In this document: piece by piece, positions 23,616 through 35,300 of the stretch
How positions within the stretch are numbered: position 1 is the stretch's first letter
Layout: each line of letters opens with the position of its first letter
Assembly: GCF_027409185.1 (NCBI RefSeq)
Contig: NC_084465.1
Coordinates: 32,963,864-33,027,863 of the forward strand
Origin: Cynocephalus volans
Lineage: Eukaryota; Chordata; Mammalia; Dermoptera; Cynocephalidae
DNA: 64,000 nt
Reading direction: 5' to 3'
Notes under the pieces: generated by a model
The model's database searches: none
What the model was told of the DNA's origin: nothing
The model's input: the letters and a program-made list of their open reading frames with translations, nothing else
Position numbers and translations under genes: made by a program

Positions 23616-24033
23616 TGTATTAGTCCATTTCTGTTGCTCATAAAAGAATCTTAAACTGGGTAATTTATAAAGAAATGAAATTTACTTCTTACAATTTAGG
23701 GGCTGGGGAGTCCAAGGTCTGGGTATCTGGTGAGTGCCTTCTTTTGGGTGGTGACTCTCTACAGTGATACAGGGTGTCACATGGTGAGAATGGGCTGAGA
23801 AAGAGAAATCTAAACTTCTCACTTGCTCTCCTTATAAAGCCATCAGAACCACACTTATTACTCCATAAATGGATCAATCCATTCACAAGGGCACAACCCT
23901 CACAATATAATCACTTCTTAAAGGCCCCACCTTTCAGATACCATAATTGGATTTCCCACCCTCTTAGCACTGTTACAGTGAGAGTCAAGCTTCTAATACA
24001 TGAACTTTTGGGCGAGACATTTAACCCATAGCA
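23616..24033 (-). mobile_element. MaLR (MLT1/MST-type) solo LTR with 5-bp TSD
   Basis: The + strand reads TGTATTAGTCCATTTCTGTT, AACTGGGTAATTTATAAAGA, CACTTCTTAAAGGCCCCACC and ends ...CCCATAGCA. On the - strand this is the standard TGCTATGG...GGACTAATACA layout of ERVL-MaLR LTRs. Immediate flanks are CATTA at 23611-23615 and CATTA at 24034-24038, a perfect 5-bp target-site duplication. No internal retroviral sequence remains, so it is a solo LTR (418 bp). Confidence 0.9.
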
Positions 24034-24038
24034 CATTA

Positions 24039-25054
24039 CTACATAATTAAAGCCTGACATAAGGTGATTTAAGTATTTTTGTCATCTTCAATGGTGGTAT
24101 CATAAAGAGTTATTTAGGATTGTTTGGGAAACTGAATAGGAAATCTTAAAATGTCAGGATCTCATAATCGCAATTCTAAATCTCATAAACTGTGACAGAG
24201 TCTGTCTCAGTGCTAAGGAGGTTAGTGATTTTGATTGCAGGTGCCTGCCCTTAGGGCCTCTGAACTCAGGGATTCTCACTCTCCCCAGTATTCCCCAAAT
24301 AACATTCAATCTGGTTATGGAAAGTTGTCATTTAATAAATAACGCAGCCTGAAATTCTCTTTTACTTTTCAGTTTTTATTAATGCTTGTTTATCATTCAT
24401 AAATCTACAGAGTTGTCATTTTTTTGAGTGTAGAAGCAGTACATGCTTGTAGTAAAGTATTTGGAAAATTCAGAAACATAGAAAGGAATAGAAGGGAAAA
24501 CAATCTGACCAGGGGTAACAGCGAGTGCTGAGCAATTCATCCTTATCGTTATTGTCTCCATGCCTATTTTCCACCACTGATCATGCCACAAACAAATTTT
24601 ATATCTTGCTTTTTCCCTCACTTAGCATTATATTCTGAATATTTTCCTGTTCAAAAACCTCTTCCCAGTACTGTTCTAATGGTTATATAGTCTTCCCTCA
24701 CATACACATATCATAATTTACTTAACATTTGTTCCATGATGACCATCTGCATATTCCCTATGGGAGAGGAAAGGTGGATGTCACAGTATTCCCAGACTGG
24801 GAATAACAAGTTAAAGAGTGTGTGTATTTTGAGACTTGTAACAGATATTGAATTATTGTCTAGAACAAGGATAATATATATTCATAGGAGTCTCTGAATA
24901 GTTTGTAAGAATGCCCATCTTACTGTAGCCTTGCCAGTCTTGAATATTATATTAAAGATGTCTTTGAAAAGTTTGTTTCTTTTATTTATTTTGTTTAACA
25001 AAAACATATGTAGTGCATACTATGCTGCATAAATACTTTGTTACAAGTATTTGT
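24039..25054. other. Intron with old interspersed-repeat-like text
   Basis: 24400-24740 resembles a common old mammalian repeat of uncertain class (CATTATATTCTGAATATTTT, then TAATGGTTATATAGTCTTCC). The same style recurs near 63310-63500. I do not assign a family. Confidence 0.3.
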
Positions 25055-25134
25055 ATGAGGGTACTTCAAAAATTGTATAGAAAAATAGAATTAAAAGAAA
25101 ATATGAGTCCTTCCACAAACTTTGAGAACCCCTT
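25055..25134 (+). mobile_element. ~79-bp palindromic MITE, copy 2
   Basis: TGAGGGTACTTCAAAAATTG at the left and CAAACTTTGAGAACCCCTTG at the right are diverged versions of the terminal repeats of copy 1. The internal AGAATTAAAAGAAAATATGA matches the reverse complement of copy 1, so the two copies are inverted relative to each other. Confidence 0.65.
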
Positions 25135-27769
25135 GTATATTGGGTGAACACAAATGGTATTTTGTTGTTTTACTTTGTATTTACTTTTTAAAAAAAAAAA
25201 CCTTAGTTAAAATACCCACTTTTCATGCTTTTTAGCCATTGGTGGGCCCTGGTATGGTAAGTGCTCTTGTGAGGCCAGCTGGGAGCCACGACTTAAAGGT
25301 TGGGGTGTGTGAAAAGCCTGTATGTAGAGGTTTGCACATCCAGGAAGAATAGTAGGTTGGAGGCAGGGAGAGGACTTTGGTGGCATTTCAGTAGTTCAAG
25401 GAATGAAAGTGTGAATGGGGTAGTGAAGGCAAAGATGGACAAGATGGAGAAGAAGGAGAGGGGCTGTGAGAGATGTTTAATGAATGGAATGAGAAGGGTT
25501 TAGAGATGTTTCTTAGGATCTCGCTCTTGCCATTTGCTGGATGGGAATATCGTTACCGAGATGTGAAACAGGAGAAGAAAAGGGCCTATTCCAGCGAGGT
25601 TTATGCTGACTCTAAACAGAAAGCATGTCTAATAGTAGCTTAAACCCCTGGGCTTTCTCTGTAAGAAGGAAAGGGGACAGACACGCCATGCAGTGGATCC
25701 TGGAGACACTTTATTCTGGAAAGACGCACCCCTCCCCACCTCAACTTCTTTCTACATCTAAAAGGCAAACCATAGCTGTATAGCTGTAAGGAAGGCTGAG
25801 ATATTAATATTTTTCTTAGCAGTCTGTGCTGGAGGAAAGGAGTGGAGATGGGATTTGGAATGGGAATTGGGCTACAAACAGTATGCCAACAGGGGAGTAT
25901 ATAATAAATTTAATTTTGGCCATGTTTGTGGAGGAAAATTTTATGCAAAGGAAAATAATGCCAGAAGTTGTCAGGGCTTGAAAGATAGATGTAGATGCAG
26001 TCTGCGTTTGTTTCATATTCAATCTTACTTCTAAAAGACTTCAAAATTCCTGTTTCTAGGTCTTTTCTCCTATTTCCATGGCTTTTCTTGTTTCCTCATT
26101 CCATTCATTAGTTCTCACATCTTGTATTAGGACCATCCCCTATACCTTCAAGCCACATGGTCAGACTCTCCATGATACTCTGTCATTCTGGCCCAGTTTG
26201 CCACTTTCATTTTATTAATTGCCCTCAGGATTCTCTTGGGTGTGCTTCTAGTGTGAATGGGAGGATCCTTTGTCTGTATTTGGAAATTGAATTCTAGTCT
26301 ATTAGAGGTATGACAATAGCTAAAATCTTCAACCCCTCTGCATATATACCTTTTCGCATCTGAGGGAAGGGATTGCTATTAGGACTAAATACATTAATGT
26401 GTGTATAGTATTTCTCGCTTCCAGTGGCTGCTCCCTTCCTTTCTCTCTCTCCATGATTTTCATACAGGAAGAACTAGCTTCTAGGCAGAATACTGCTAAG
26501 AAATATTCCTACTAATACTAAGGAAATGATCCCTCCAGGAAATTAGCAAGCCCTTTCTCTAGGGTCTTGTATTTTCTCCCTTCACTGTTCCTCTCCTGCC
26601 CTGACTACAGCAGGTGGAGATGAAAGTCACACTTGAAAAGCTTTCAAACTCCACTGCAAACTACTTCCTGTCCAGGGAGAAACCTTTTAAGTAATTTGAT
26701 GCCTTTTATAGGTTATGTTTGTATGGGTTATATTTTCACATATGACAAGTCAGTAAACATTATCTAATTTTTTTAGGTCTTACACAAATACAGTGATGTT
26801 CCTTTACACTATGATTTTCAAGGACACGATTCTTTTTTTGAATTAAACTAAGTGTTATCTAACAGCTGTGGTGCTGAAACAGTGTTTTCATGTCCGTGAG
26901 AGTACCTGTTCCCCTGGGTCAATTCAGCATTCCCTTTATACCAAACACATGCAACATAATTTAACCTTAAGTGTTTTCTCTAGAAGCTTTTGCTCTCTGC
27001 ACGTACTTGAAGTTAAATTGTCTGTCATTGTTTATGTGTATGATTTATCCGCAAGGATAATGAGCGTTAGTCCCGAGGTTGCTCATGGAAACCTCTCTGG
27101 TCCTCGCGTATGTGTGCAGCATACCTTGTTGTGGCACAGCGAAGCCCCATGATGCCTGGTGTGCTGTTTGGCCACAAACTGTAGCAAAGGTGTATAGTAT
27201 CTTTGTTTTGACACCTCAACAGCTCAGGTTTCTCTCTACTGCTTTTTTGTTCATACACGTCTACTCTGACTTTTGCATTCTCGTATACTGTGAGTGGAGG
27301 GCAGGTAGAGGCAAGACCTTCATTTCTGGCTCTCCTAGGACATTGCTCCAAGAGTTACTGTGTTCTGGAGCCTGTTGCTATGGACTGATTGCAGTAGGCT
27401 CTGTGAAGGAAGGAAGGACAGGGCTGGGTCTTCCATCAGTCACCCTCTATAGCAAGAGGCACCTCTGGGCATTTGCCTGGGGCTCCAGGTAAAAGAATGT
27501 TTGCAAAGCACTGAAACCATAGCACCCGGTATTTGCTCTTCCACCTCTTCTCCTGCCCTTCCTTCTCTCATTTCTCCCTTTTTCTCCTACCTCCCCCCTC
27601 TTCTTCCAGCTTCCCCCACTATCCCCTACGCTAATTCCTCTGGGAAGGATTTGATATGACTTGTGTGGATCTTAGAGAAGGGTGTATGCCCACCTTCAAG
27701 ATTTTAATGGAACACAGTGATATATGTGTACATTCATTTGTGAATCTTTTGATGTAGGGGTATATTAGC
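25135..27769. other. Intron without recognised genes
   Basis: The sequence is moderately GC-rich. Open frames up to 137 codons (27079-27492) have no recognisable domain and no supporting splice or codon-use pattern. Confidence 0.35.
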
Positions 27770-28340
27770 CAGGACCTAGTCAGGAAAGCACCATCATCAA
27801 GTGGTTCAATAAAGGGGATTTAATAGAGGGATCCAATTACAAGGGTATTGATAAAGCCAAAAGAGCAAATAGGGATCTCTTGTGCAATGCAGAGGTTACC
27901 AGCTGCAGGAAGCCATTACCACCACTCCTTGGGCTAAGGGGACATAGGGAGGAGTTGATGTCATTAGAGCCAGGAAGGGAGCTGCCTGGTGGGAGCTGAA
28001 CGGTAACAGAGAAGCTGCCTGCTGAGAGCAGAACCCAGGATTGAGGGCCACCCAGTGGTGACTGGAACCGTGGAGGAAACTGCCCACAGGGAGCTGGAAT
28101 TATGGAGATGTGGCCACTTCTGGAGATGCTATGTGGCGCAGAGGAGGTGGGAGAGAAATACCCCAACCTTTCTCCTCTTCATCTGTCCAGTCTTTTGCTG
28201 GTCTCTTATCAGCCTGTTGAAATCAGAAGCCACTGTCAAGGAAGGCTGGAACTGTACTGTGCAGGATTCAGTCATGTGACAGGAAGGCAGGAGAACAAAC
28301 AGGCAAAGGACTGGCACCAGGGCCTTTTCCTTAAGTATGA
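27770..28340. repeat. Unclassified old repeat-like block
   Basis: A GC-richer block with repeated themes of GGGAGCTG (27980s, 28090s) and GAGCAGAACCCAGGATT, resembling old LTR- or MER-type interspersed repeats. Several overlapping short open frames on both strands are chance products of its composition. I cannot name a family. Confidence 0.3.
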
Positions 28341-28534
28341 TCTGACAGTGGCAGTCATGCATTATCTTCCTAGCATAAGCTACGTCCCTAATGTACTTTC
28401 TAGCATTTCCATTTTAGATTCTTTACCGTGGGAATTTTGGAGTAGAGATTGCAAAACAGTCCACGTGCAGGATTCTGCAGGAGCCTCCTAAACTTGTTTT
28501 CCTGCTTCCATCCTTAACCACTCCTGAACCCTGA

Positions 28535-29180
28535 TCTGTTCTCTGTAAGCAGAGTGATTTTTTGTTTTTGTTTTTTTAATAACAAAAGTCAGATAGTTTC
28601 TCTGTTCAGGACCTCTAGTGGGTTCTGTATCACTCCTAGTAAAAGTGAAAGTCTTTACAGTGGCCCACCAGGCCCCATATGATCTGCCCCCTTTATCTCT
28701 CTAGCCTCAGCTCCTGCTACTCCCCACTTGTGCTCTCTGCTCTAGCTAAATCTGCCTCCTTGCTGTTGGTGGGACATGCCAGGCACATTCCTGCCTCTGC
28801 CCCTTTGTTCGTTCTTAGCCTTCTTTGTACCTTGAATGCTCCTCCCCCAGGTATCCCTCGCATACTTCGCCTTTGCTCAACCATCAACTCAGTGAAGCTC
28901 TAACCAGCCCCCTATTAGAAGTTGTGCCCCACCCCACAAACTTCTACAATGCACAAACTTCCTACTTCCCTTCTTTGTTTTTTTCCCATTTTGCACTTAT
29001 TACCACCTAATTAACATATTCATTATTCAACCCTATGTACCTACACACACACCTCCTCCCCACCCCACACACAGAGTAATGAGGGCAGGGATTTGTTTTG
29101 TCTGTTTTGTTCACAGAACATCTGGCACATGTCATTGAATGAATAGCTGAATTCAAGAGTCAATGAATGACTTCTTAGAT
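28535..29180 (+). repeat. L2 LINE 3' end (+)
   Basis: The order is typical of L2: GGACCTCTAGTGGGTTC, AGTGGCCCACCAGGCCCCAT, CATGCCAGGCACATTCCTGC, CCTTGAATGCTCCTCCCCCA, then GAGGGCAGGGATTTGTTTTG and TCATTGAATGAATAGCTGAA at the 3' end. The short open frames inside are relics of L2 ORF2. Confidence 0.85.
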
Positions 29181-29334
29181 TTTTGAGATTTCTTTCCACC
29201 AATTTTTTTCACTTGTTTTAATTATATTTAATGTGACAGCAGTAATATTAACTTGCTTTTAATGAGTGTTTCTGAAGTGTTTACCTTAATTTTTAATAGA
29301 AACAAAAAACTGCTTTTTCCACTCAAATTTTTTA

Positions 29335-29560
29335 GGTAGTAAAGACTTCTGGATTCAAATTACACTTCTGCCACTTACTAGCTGTTTGACTATGGACACT
29401 TATTTATGCCTCAGTTTCCTGGTTTGGAGTATAGGGATAATAAGACTACCTACCTCAGTATGATTATATTAAACTGATGCATGAAAATCACTTTAAATAG
29501 TCTACACAGTCAGTGCCCACTAAGTCTTAGCTGTTATTATTAGCATAGGTTTATATGCTG
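29335..29560 (+). repeat. MIR SINE (+), nearly full length
   Basis: GGATTCAAATTACACTTCTG, CCACTTACTAGCTGTTTGAC, GCCTCAGTTTCCTGG, GGGATAATAAGACTACCTAC appear in MIR order. This is one of the best-kept MIRs of the window. Confidence 0.85.
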
Positions 29561-31638
29561 AGACAACCAGGAAAAACCAACACCTCGGGTCCCCTGCTGT
29601 GGGAAGTGTAACTGCCTGCTAGCCCAGCTGCTGCTCCTCCGTGTCCACCTTCACGCTGAGGCCCTGCTTTCTGCAGGCTTCTCTTAGCCAGTGACTGCAC
29701 ACAGAGGGATAGTAAGGCAGGCTCATCCCTGTGACTTGTGAAGCTCCTCTGTCAGGTGACTTTAGCTTGAGGACTCCGCATTGGCCTGATTGAGCCTCTT
29801 TTGGGACTGTGCTGGAGTCCAGTCCTCCTTCCTTTCCTGTGTCCTTCCATAGCCATCAGATCTGCATCTTGTTCTGAGGACACTCTCTGCCTTCACCTGC
29901 TCTTTACCCTAATATGTCTTGTGCATACCTAATCTTGTTTTGGTGTCTACTTGTTGGCTAACCAAACTGATGCACATGATCCTGAAACAATTACCACTAA
30001 TTACATTAAGTAAAACTGACATGAGCGAGAAGAGAAACAAACAACTATCTCAATGTAGGCATGCCAGTTTGGCTGGGCAGGGTGAGAAGTTTGCCAGGGT
30101 GAGCAGAGAGCTCCTATTAAATTTGTGTCTTCCCCGGCCATTGTTGGAGCTTCTACTGAGAGACATTATTGGCTCTTTGAATTGAAAGCATCTTGAAAAC
30201 AAAAATTCAAATGTTTCTTTTATATCAGTCACAGCAGCTGCCTACAGTAGTAAACATGGAGATGTTTAATACAAATTTGTTAAATTGACATTCCTTAATC
30301 GATAGACTCCGTTTTCTCTTTGCTTGGGAACTGTGAGTAGGTAATGAAGATGCTGCTGGTGGCTGGGGACAGGAGGGACTGAGGAACTCTAGAATTTATG
30401 AATTTTACAACTTTACCAGGGGATAGACCCTGGAAATCTATAGCAATGGCATTTCTGTTGTCCTCAGGACAAATAGTCAAGCTTTCAGAATTCTTCTATG
30501 CTGTAAATATATTTTAAAAGAGGCTTGGTAAAATGCAAATTAAAATGGTTTTTGATGACTTTTGACTAAACACATTAAATATAGTGAAAAAATAATGGTT
30601 TCCCCTATTTTACAGATTGAGGAAAGCTTCAGAATGCTTCAACATTCTTTATAAAGAAAGCTTTAAAAACTATGATAAACATGAATTAATTATATTTGTG
30701 TTTATGAAAAATAGTGGACAACTAACATGCTTATTAAGTTAATCACTAGAAATGCAAATTCTTGAGTTGTCTCTTGATAGCTCAGTAAGGAGACAAGCTA
30801 AGACTGAATTTCTCTCTTAGCCTTCAAATGAAAAGTGTAGATGGGGAAGGTTGAAAGATTTAGTAGTTATTTCTTAACCTGCCTGGGACTTTGGAAAGCA
30901 GGTTCCATGCTCTTGCATCGAAACTCTTAATAGAATATGAAAAGCTGTTCTAAGATACTTTGGAAGCTTTTTTTTTTTTTTTTTATTTGTTTGTGAAGTC
31001 TTCAGAAAAAAAATAGCTTTTGTGTGTAAATCTCCTGGTTTTCTAGGTGTAGTTTTTCTTCCTTTCCCACCATCCTTATCTCATTGTTGTTTGAAGCTGC
31101 TGGTTGCTTTGGTGTCTGAAACTCTTGGGGAAAAAGTCAGATCATTAACTTTTACACACAGATACAAAATATTACCATAGTCCACTAACTTGGAAATATT
31201 TTAACCTGCAGTGACCTCTGAATGAGAGAAAGAGACAAAATATAGTGGGGAGAAACACGTAGGCATTCACGGCTGTGCCGTGATCTTGTTATAGCCCTTG
31301 GGGTCCCTGGCTCCTACTCTGTGAAGAGAGCACTTGGAGTAGAGCTTGCCCACAGTAGCCTGTAGATAAATGGTCTCTTCTCTAGGAGGTTGTGCAGGTG
31401 TTTGCCAGTTTGAGGAAAGACTTTTTTCTACTTGACTCTTTCCATTGAAATTGAGGAGAGATTTAGATTCTCTTTTCACCACTGTTCCAGCAGTGACCTC
31501 TGAGGGCTGTGTCTCTGAGGAAGGACTTGTCTTCTTGGAACGCTGCGTCAGAAGATACTTCTCTCTTAGTTATGCTGGTTACTGGGCTTGAGAGGAAGAG
31601 CATTGGTTTTATCGGGGACGTTTATCAAACTGTATGAC
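29561..31638. other. Intron without recognised genes
   Basis: 29580-29900 is GC-richer and unique-looking. A poly-T run lies at ~30969-30984. No gene or confident transposon was recognised. Confidence 0.35.
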
Positions 31639-31774
31639 CTTAGCAATAAGCAAAGTGTTGTTTATTCTAATGAGATCAAGTCCTTAGTTATAGGCGAAGT
31701 ATTGAGCATTCTAATGAGATTTAGGCGTAGGCGAAGTGTTAAGTGTTCTAATAGGTATTCTAATGAGATGAGGA
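31639..31774. repeat. Local 42-50-bp minisatellite, three units
   Basis: Three tandem, diverged units each end in exact ATTCTAATGAGAT (31664-31676, 31708-31720, 31757-31769). Units 2 and 3 share TAGGCGAAGT and unit 1 has TAAGCAAAGT. The third unit carries an extra GTTCTAATAG-like partial copy. No known transposon is recognised around it. Confidence 0.85.
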
Positions 31775-32049
31775 TAGAAGGTTCAGGCCTTCGATCTTGT
31801 CAAATTACCTTGTAGTTGCTCTAGAACAATGGTTTTTTCCTGTACCCACCTAAAACTGCTGCCTTCATCTAAGCACAGTGTTTTATTTTGTTGCTTTTGT
31901 TAGATTGCTCTGAATTGTATGCATTAACAAATACTTCAATACCTTTACAACAACTGTTACTCTTCTGTGCCAGGCACATTTTTTCTTGTTTCTTTTCCAT
32001 GTTGTGAAGCAAAATTTGCTTCAAGGAGATTAAAGTCTAAGAAAGTAGT

Positions 32050-32280
32050 AGTTCAGAGCAGTAACCCATAAGGCGGTCTGGGTTTGCATTGTACCTTTAC
32101 TATTTTCTAGCAGTGTGAGCTGAAACAGACTTACTTTTGAAACCCTCAGTTTTTGCATGTGTTAAATGGGCATAAGAATAGTATCTTTCCCGTAGGGCTG
32201 TTGTTAACTAAGATTTTTAATTTTACGTAATCATTAAGTAGGTATAGCAGAGACTTAGTACGCGTTGGCCATTTTTATTC
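32050..32280 (+). repeat. MIR SINE (+), diverged
   Basis: GGTCTGGGTTTGCATTGTAC, TTTTCTAGCAGTGTGAGCTG, AAACCCTCAGTTTTTGCATG, TGTTAAATGGGCATAAGAAT fit the MIR order. Confidence 0.65.
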
Positions 32281-32473
32281 AACAAACAAGTGTGATTATA
32301 AAAGAATAACAAATACAATAAAATGAAAATATACAGAGCTTCACACATAATAATTAAAGACCTGTTAGAGTTGAAAGCAGTTTATCACAGGAGATTTCTG
32401 ATAGGAGGTGAATTTTGAACTAGATTAGAACTGATGAATATGAGGAATAACAAAGAGAGATTAATCCAGGTCA

Positions 32474-32660
32474 GTAGAGTGGTTCTCAAACTCTAGCGTG
32501 CATTAAAGTCACCTGAGGACTCCTTTAAAACACACATTCTTGGGCCTGCTGCTAGGCATACTGGGTCAGCAGGTAAGGTATGGGGCACAGGAATCTGCAT
32601 TTTAATAAGCACTCTACCTTTAGCTACCGGCCACACTAAGACATTTTTGGTAGAGGTTGG
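32474..32660 (+). repeat. MER5A-like hAT element (+)
   Basis: GAGTGGTTCTCAAACTCTAG, AAAGTCACCTGAGGACTCCT, TTCTTGGGCCTGCTGCTAGG, GGGTCAGCAGGTAAGG follow the MER5A order. The left end is well kept; the right end is decayed. Confidence 0.75.
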
Positions 32661-34699
32661 CTGTAATGTCTTGAAGAGCATGTCTTAGTGTTAGAAGCAA
32701 GTGGATGACAACTTGAGGGTCATCTCAGGAAGTGAAAGAGAACTTTCATTGTTGCCACATACACAGCTTTAGTATTTTGTGTTTTGTTTGGTAGGACCTC
32801 ATTTTTCACCGTGTGCAGCTATTTGCTCTTGCTTTTTTCTTATCAAGATATAAATAAATATTACCCACCAGCTGCCAAAATAATAAATAAACTGGTCTGC
32901 CTATTCCATAAAATTTTTGGCTACTATATTTGGAGGGTTACCAATGCAGTCTTCAGTTTCATAGTTTATATTCCAATTACTTTACTTCTATATTCTCATG
33001 TTGAATCTGAATATATAATTCATTTAAATATTCTGAGGCAGCATTTCAAACACCTCATTCTCGGCTTTAGCTTTCCTGTGTTAGGCAACTTTTGCATCTA
33101 ACTAAACTCAACCTAAAGTTTACTTTTGAGATTTACAAAGCACCCCCACCAAGATTCTCAACATATGTAAAATATTTACAGTGACTTTCTTGGTATTTCA
33201 GAGATTTATACCTTTTGCTTTAGGCTGCAATTTAGTATACAGTCTATCCAGCATATGAAGCAATTTTTCTTGCGCAGTTGTTAAATCGATTTTACATCTT
33301 TTTATTTGTTGGAGAAGAGATGAATAAACTTTGCTTACTAGATTTTATAGAACCTCTATCGCTTAATATTTAAACATCCTCAGCACTTTAATTTAAATAT
33401 GCCTAAATGGAATGTGTAAGATGCAGTGCTTGCCATTTAGTACCTTGCATTACAATAAAGATTTCAAAAATTTAACTGTGCAGTCCCTACAAAGAAACAG
33501 TTAGAACCCATCCTTTTTCCTTACTCCTGAATTTTTAGAATACACAGATGCTCCTGTTTCCTGCTTTGATGTTATTTTAACCGTTGTGTTGGATGAGGGA
33601 ACACAGTGTGCTGATGTGCAATCGTAAGGCAACTTTATGCTTTCCTCTTTATCCCTTCAAACACTTTTTGATGATATTTTTTAACCTTTCTCCTGGGATG
33701 GAATCTCAGGTAGGTGCCATAACTTTTCCCAGATAATAATATGGAAAACATACTAAGTTCTCCTGTCGCCTGTGGTCCCATTAAAGTCTCATTTCAATAA
33801 CTAATCTCCAGTCCTATGTCATAATCAAAACCTCAAACTCCATTTAAAGTTGAAGATCCTCCCCTCCGCAGGTGAACCTGCTCCAGGCTGAAAGCCTGTG
33901 GTGTGGTGGCCAATGAGTTGGGCTTCTTCTCAACTCCCACTTGCTGGCTTGAGGGGAACAATCTAAGTTTCCAGATGGCCACCTGTCTGGTCTCTGCCAC
34001 CAGACAGGCAGCTCCTGTCTTGGTTCTTTACCTTAAAGGTTTGTGGACTTGGATCTAACTGTGATGCCTTGTGATTCCCCTACGTCCAAGGGGACATGTC
34101 AGGCTATTCTAATGGTCCTCTTAAAGCTTTTCTCACTTAACTGAAGAATGGAGGGTGTTGATAGGGGGAAGGGAAGTCACTGTATTCCAGGAGCACTTTT
34201 GGATTAAATTCTTTCTTGGCTTCTTCAGATCCACTCATTTTACACCCTCAAGCTGGGTATTTGACTAAGGCCCTCAAAATGTTTTATTTTTTTAATTTTT
34301 AAAAAAATTTACCACCTTCTCTAAATCCTGCACCTTACTTTGAAAAGTAAAAGTGTATGTCACCTATTGTTTTCAGTCTCTGTCTTCCCACACAGCTAGC
34401 ACAAACAGCTACATAAGGTATGACCTGGCTCCCCTTCATCCGGGCCCCAGCCATTCCTCTGGCCCCCGAAGGGTTAAACCTGTGCTGGATTTCAGCTCCT
34501 CTTGCTACTTCTGTTGAACATCTTGCTGCAAAACACAACCTCTACAACTCTGTTTGGTGGCTTAGGTGGTTTTGTTTTTGGTCTTTTGATGCCTTGAGTA
34601 AAAGTGGTATTGAAAAAGCCCTGCTTTAATATCCTGTTGTGTTCCATTGGGCCAGACCAGCAGCAGTAAAATGAGTGGACAGTAAGTGAGTACCTACTA
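32661..34699. other. Intron without recognised genes
   Basis: AT-rich to 33.6 kb, then a GC-richer part to 34.6 kb without a recognised element. Confidence 0.35.
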
Positions 34700-35300
34700 T
34701 GTGACGGCTGTTAGGAAAATGTGACTGCAGTTATCAATTTCTGAGCCCTGGGGATATGGCAGGCACCCAACAAACTTTTGGTTGATCTGATTTGGCTGAG
34801 CTTACAGTATTATGGTAGAGAAAAACACATATAAAGAAATATAATATGAGGCATATTATGTAAAAACTGAAGAATAATAAGAAAGCATACAACATTTATG
34901 CAAGAGGGTTGATTTTTAATTGGGATAATTAGGAAAGACACCAAGGAGATGGTGGTATTTGAACTAGATTTTGAATAAGTAATATTTTAATAAAGGTGAT
35001 GGGTTCAAAGGAGGAAAAGTAAGTAACAGCACAAGCCAAGACATGGATGCAGGAGAGTGACAGGTATGTTGGGAGGCCTCTGTGTAATCTGGTGACATTG
35101 GAGCATATAGTATACATTGTTGCAGGGGATAAAGTGAAATTGGAAAGCTGAAATTGTGAATGTCCCTGAGTGCTGTGCAAAGAACTCGGGACTGTGTGAA
35201 GGTAATACTTGAGCTGTAATGAGATCCAGCATGATGGTCTTTGAAGATGAGAAGGGATTCACTGTGGTGTTAAGTTAATGCAGCCACCAATCTGAGGAGG
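34700..35300 (-). repeat. L2-like ancient LINE fragment (antisense, weak)
   Basis: GAGCCCTGGGGATATGGCAG, AGCTTACAGTATTATGGTAG, TTTGAACTAGATTTTGAATA, AACAGCACAAGCCAAGACAT resemble, in order, the ancient repeat read at 17130-17880. Strongly diverged. Confidence 0.45.

Noticed and set aside
27079..27492. 137-codon open frame and overlapping minus-strand frame
   Set aside because: Open frames on both strands of a GC-richer stretch; no domain, no splice context, no recognisable homology.
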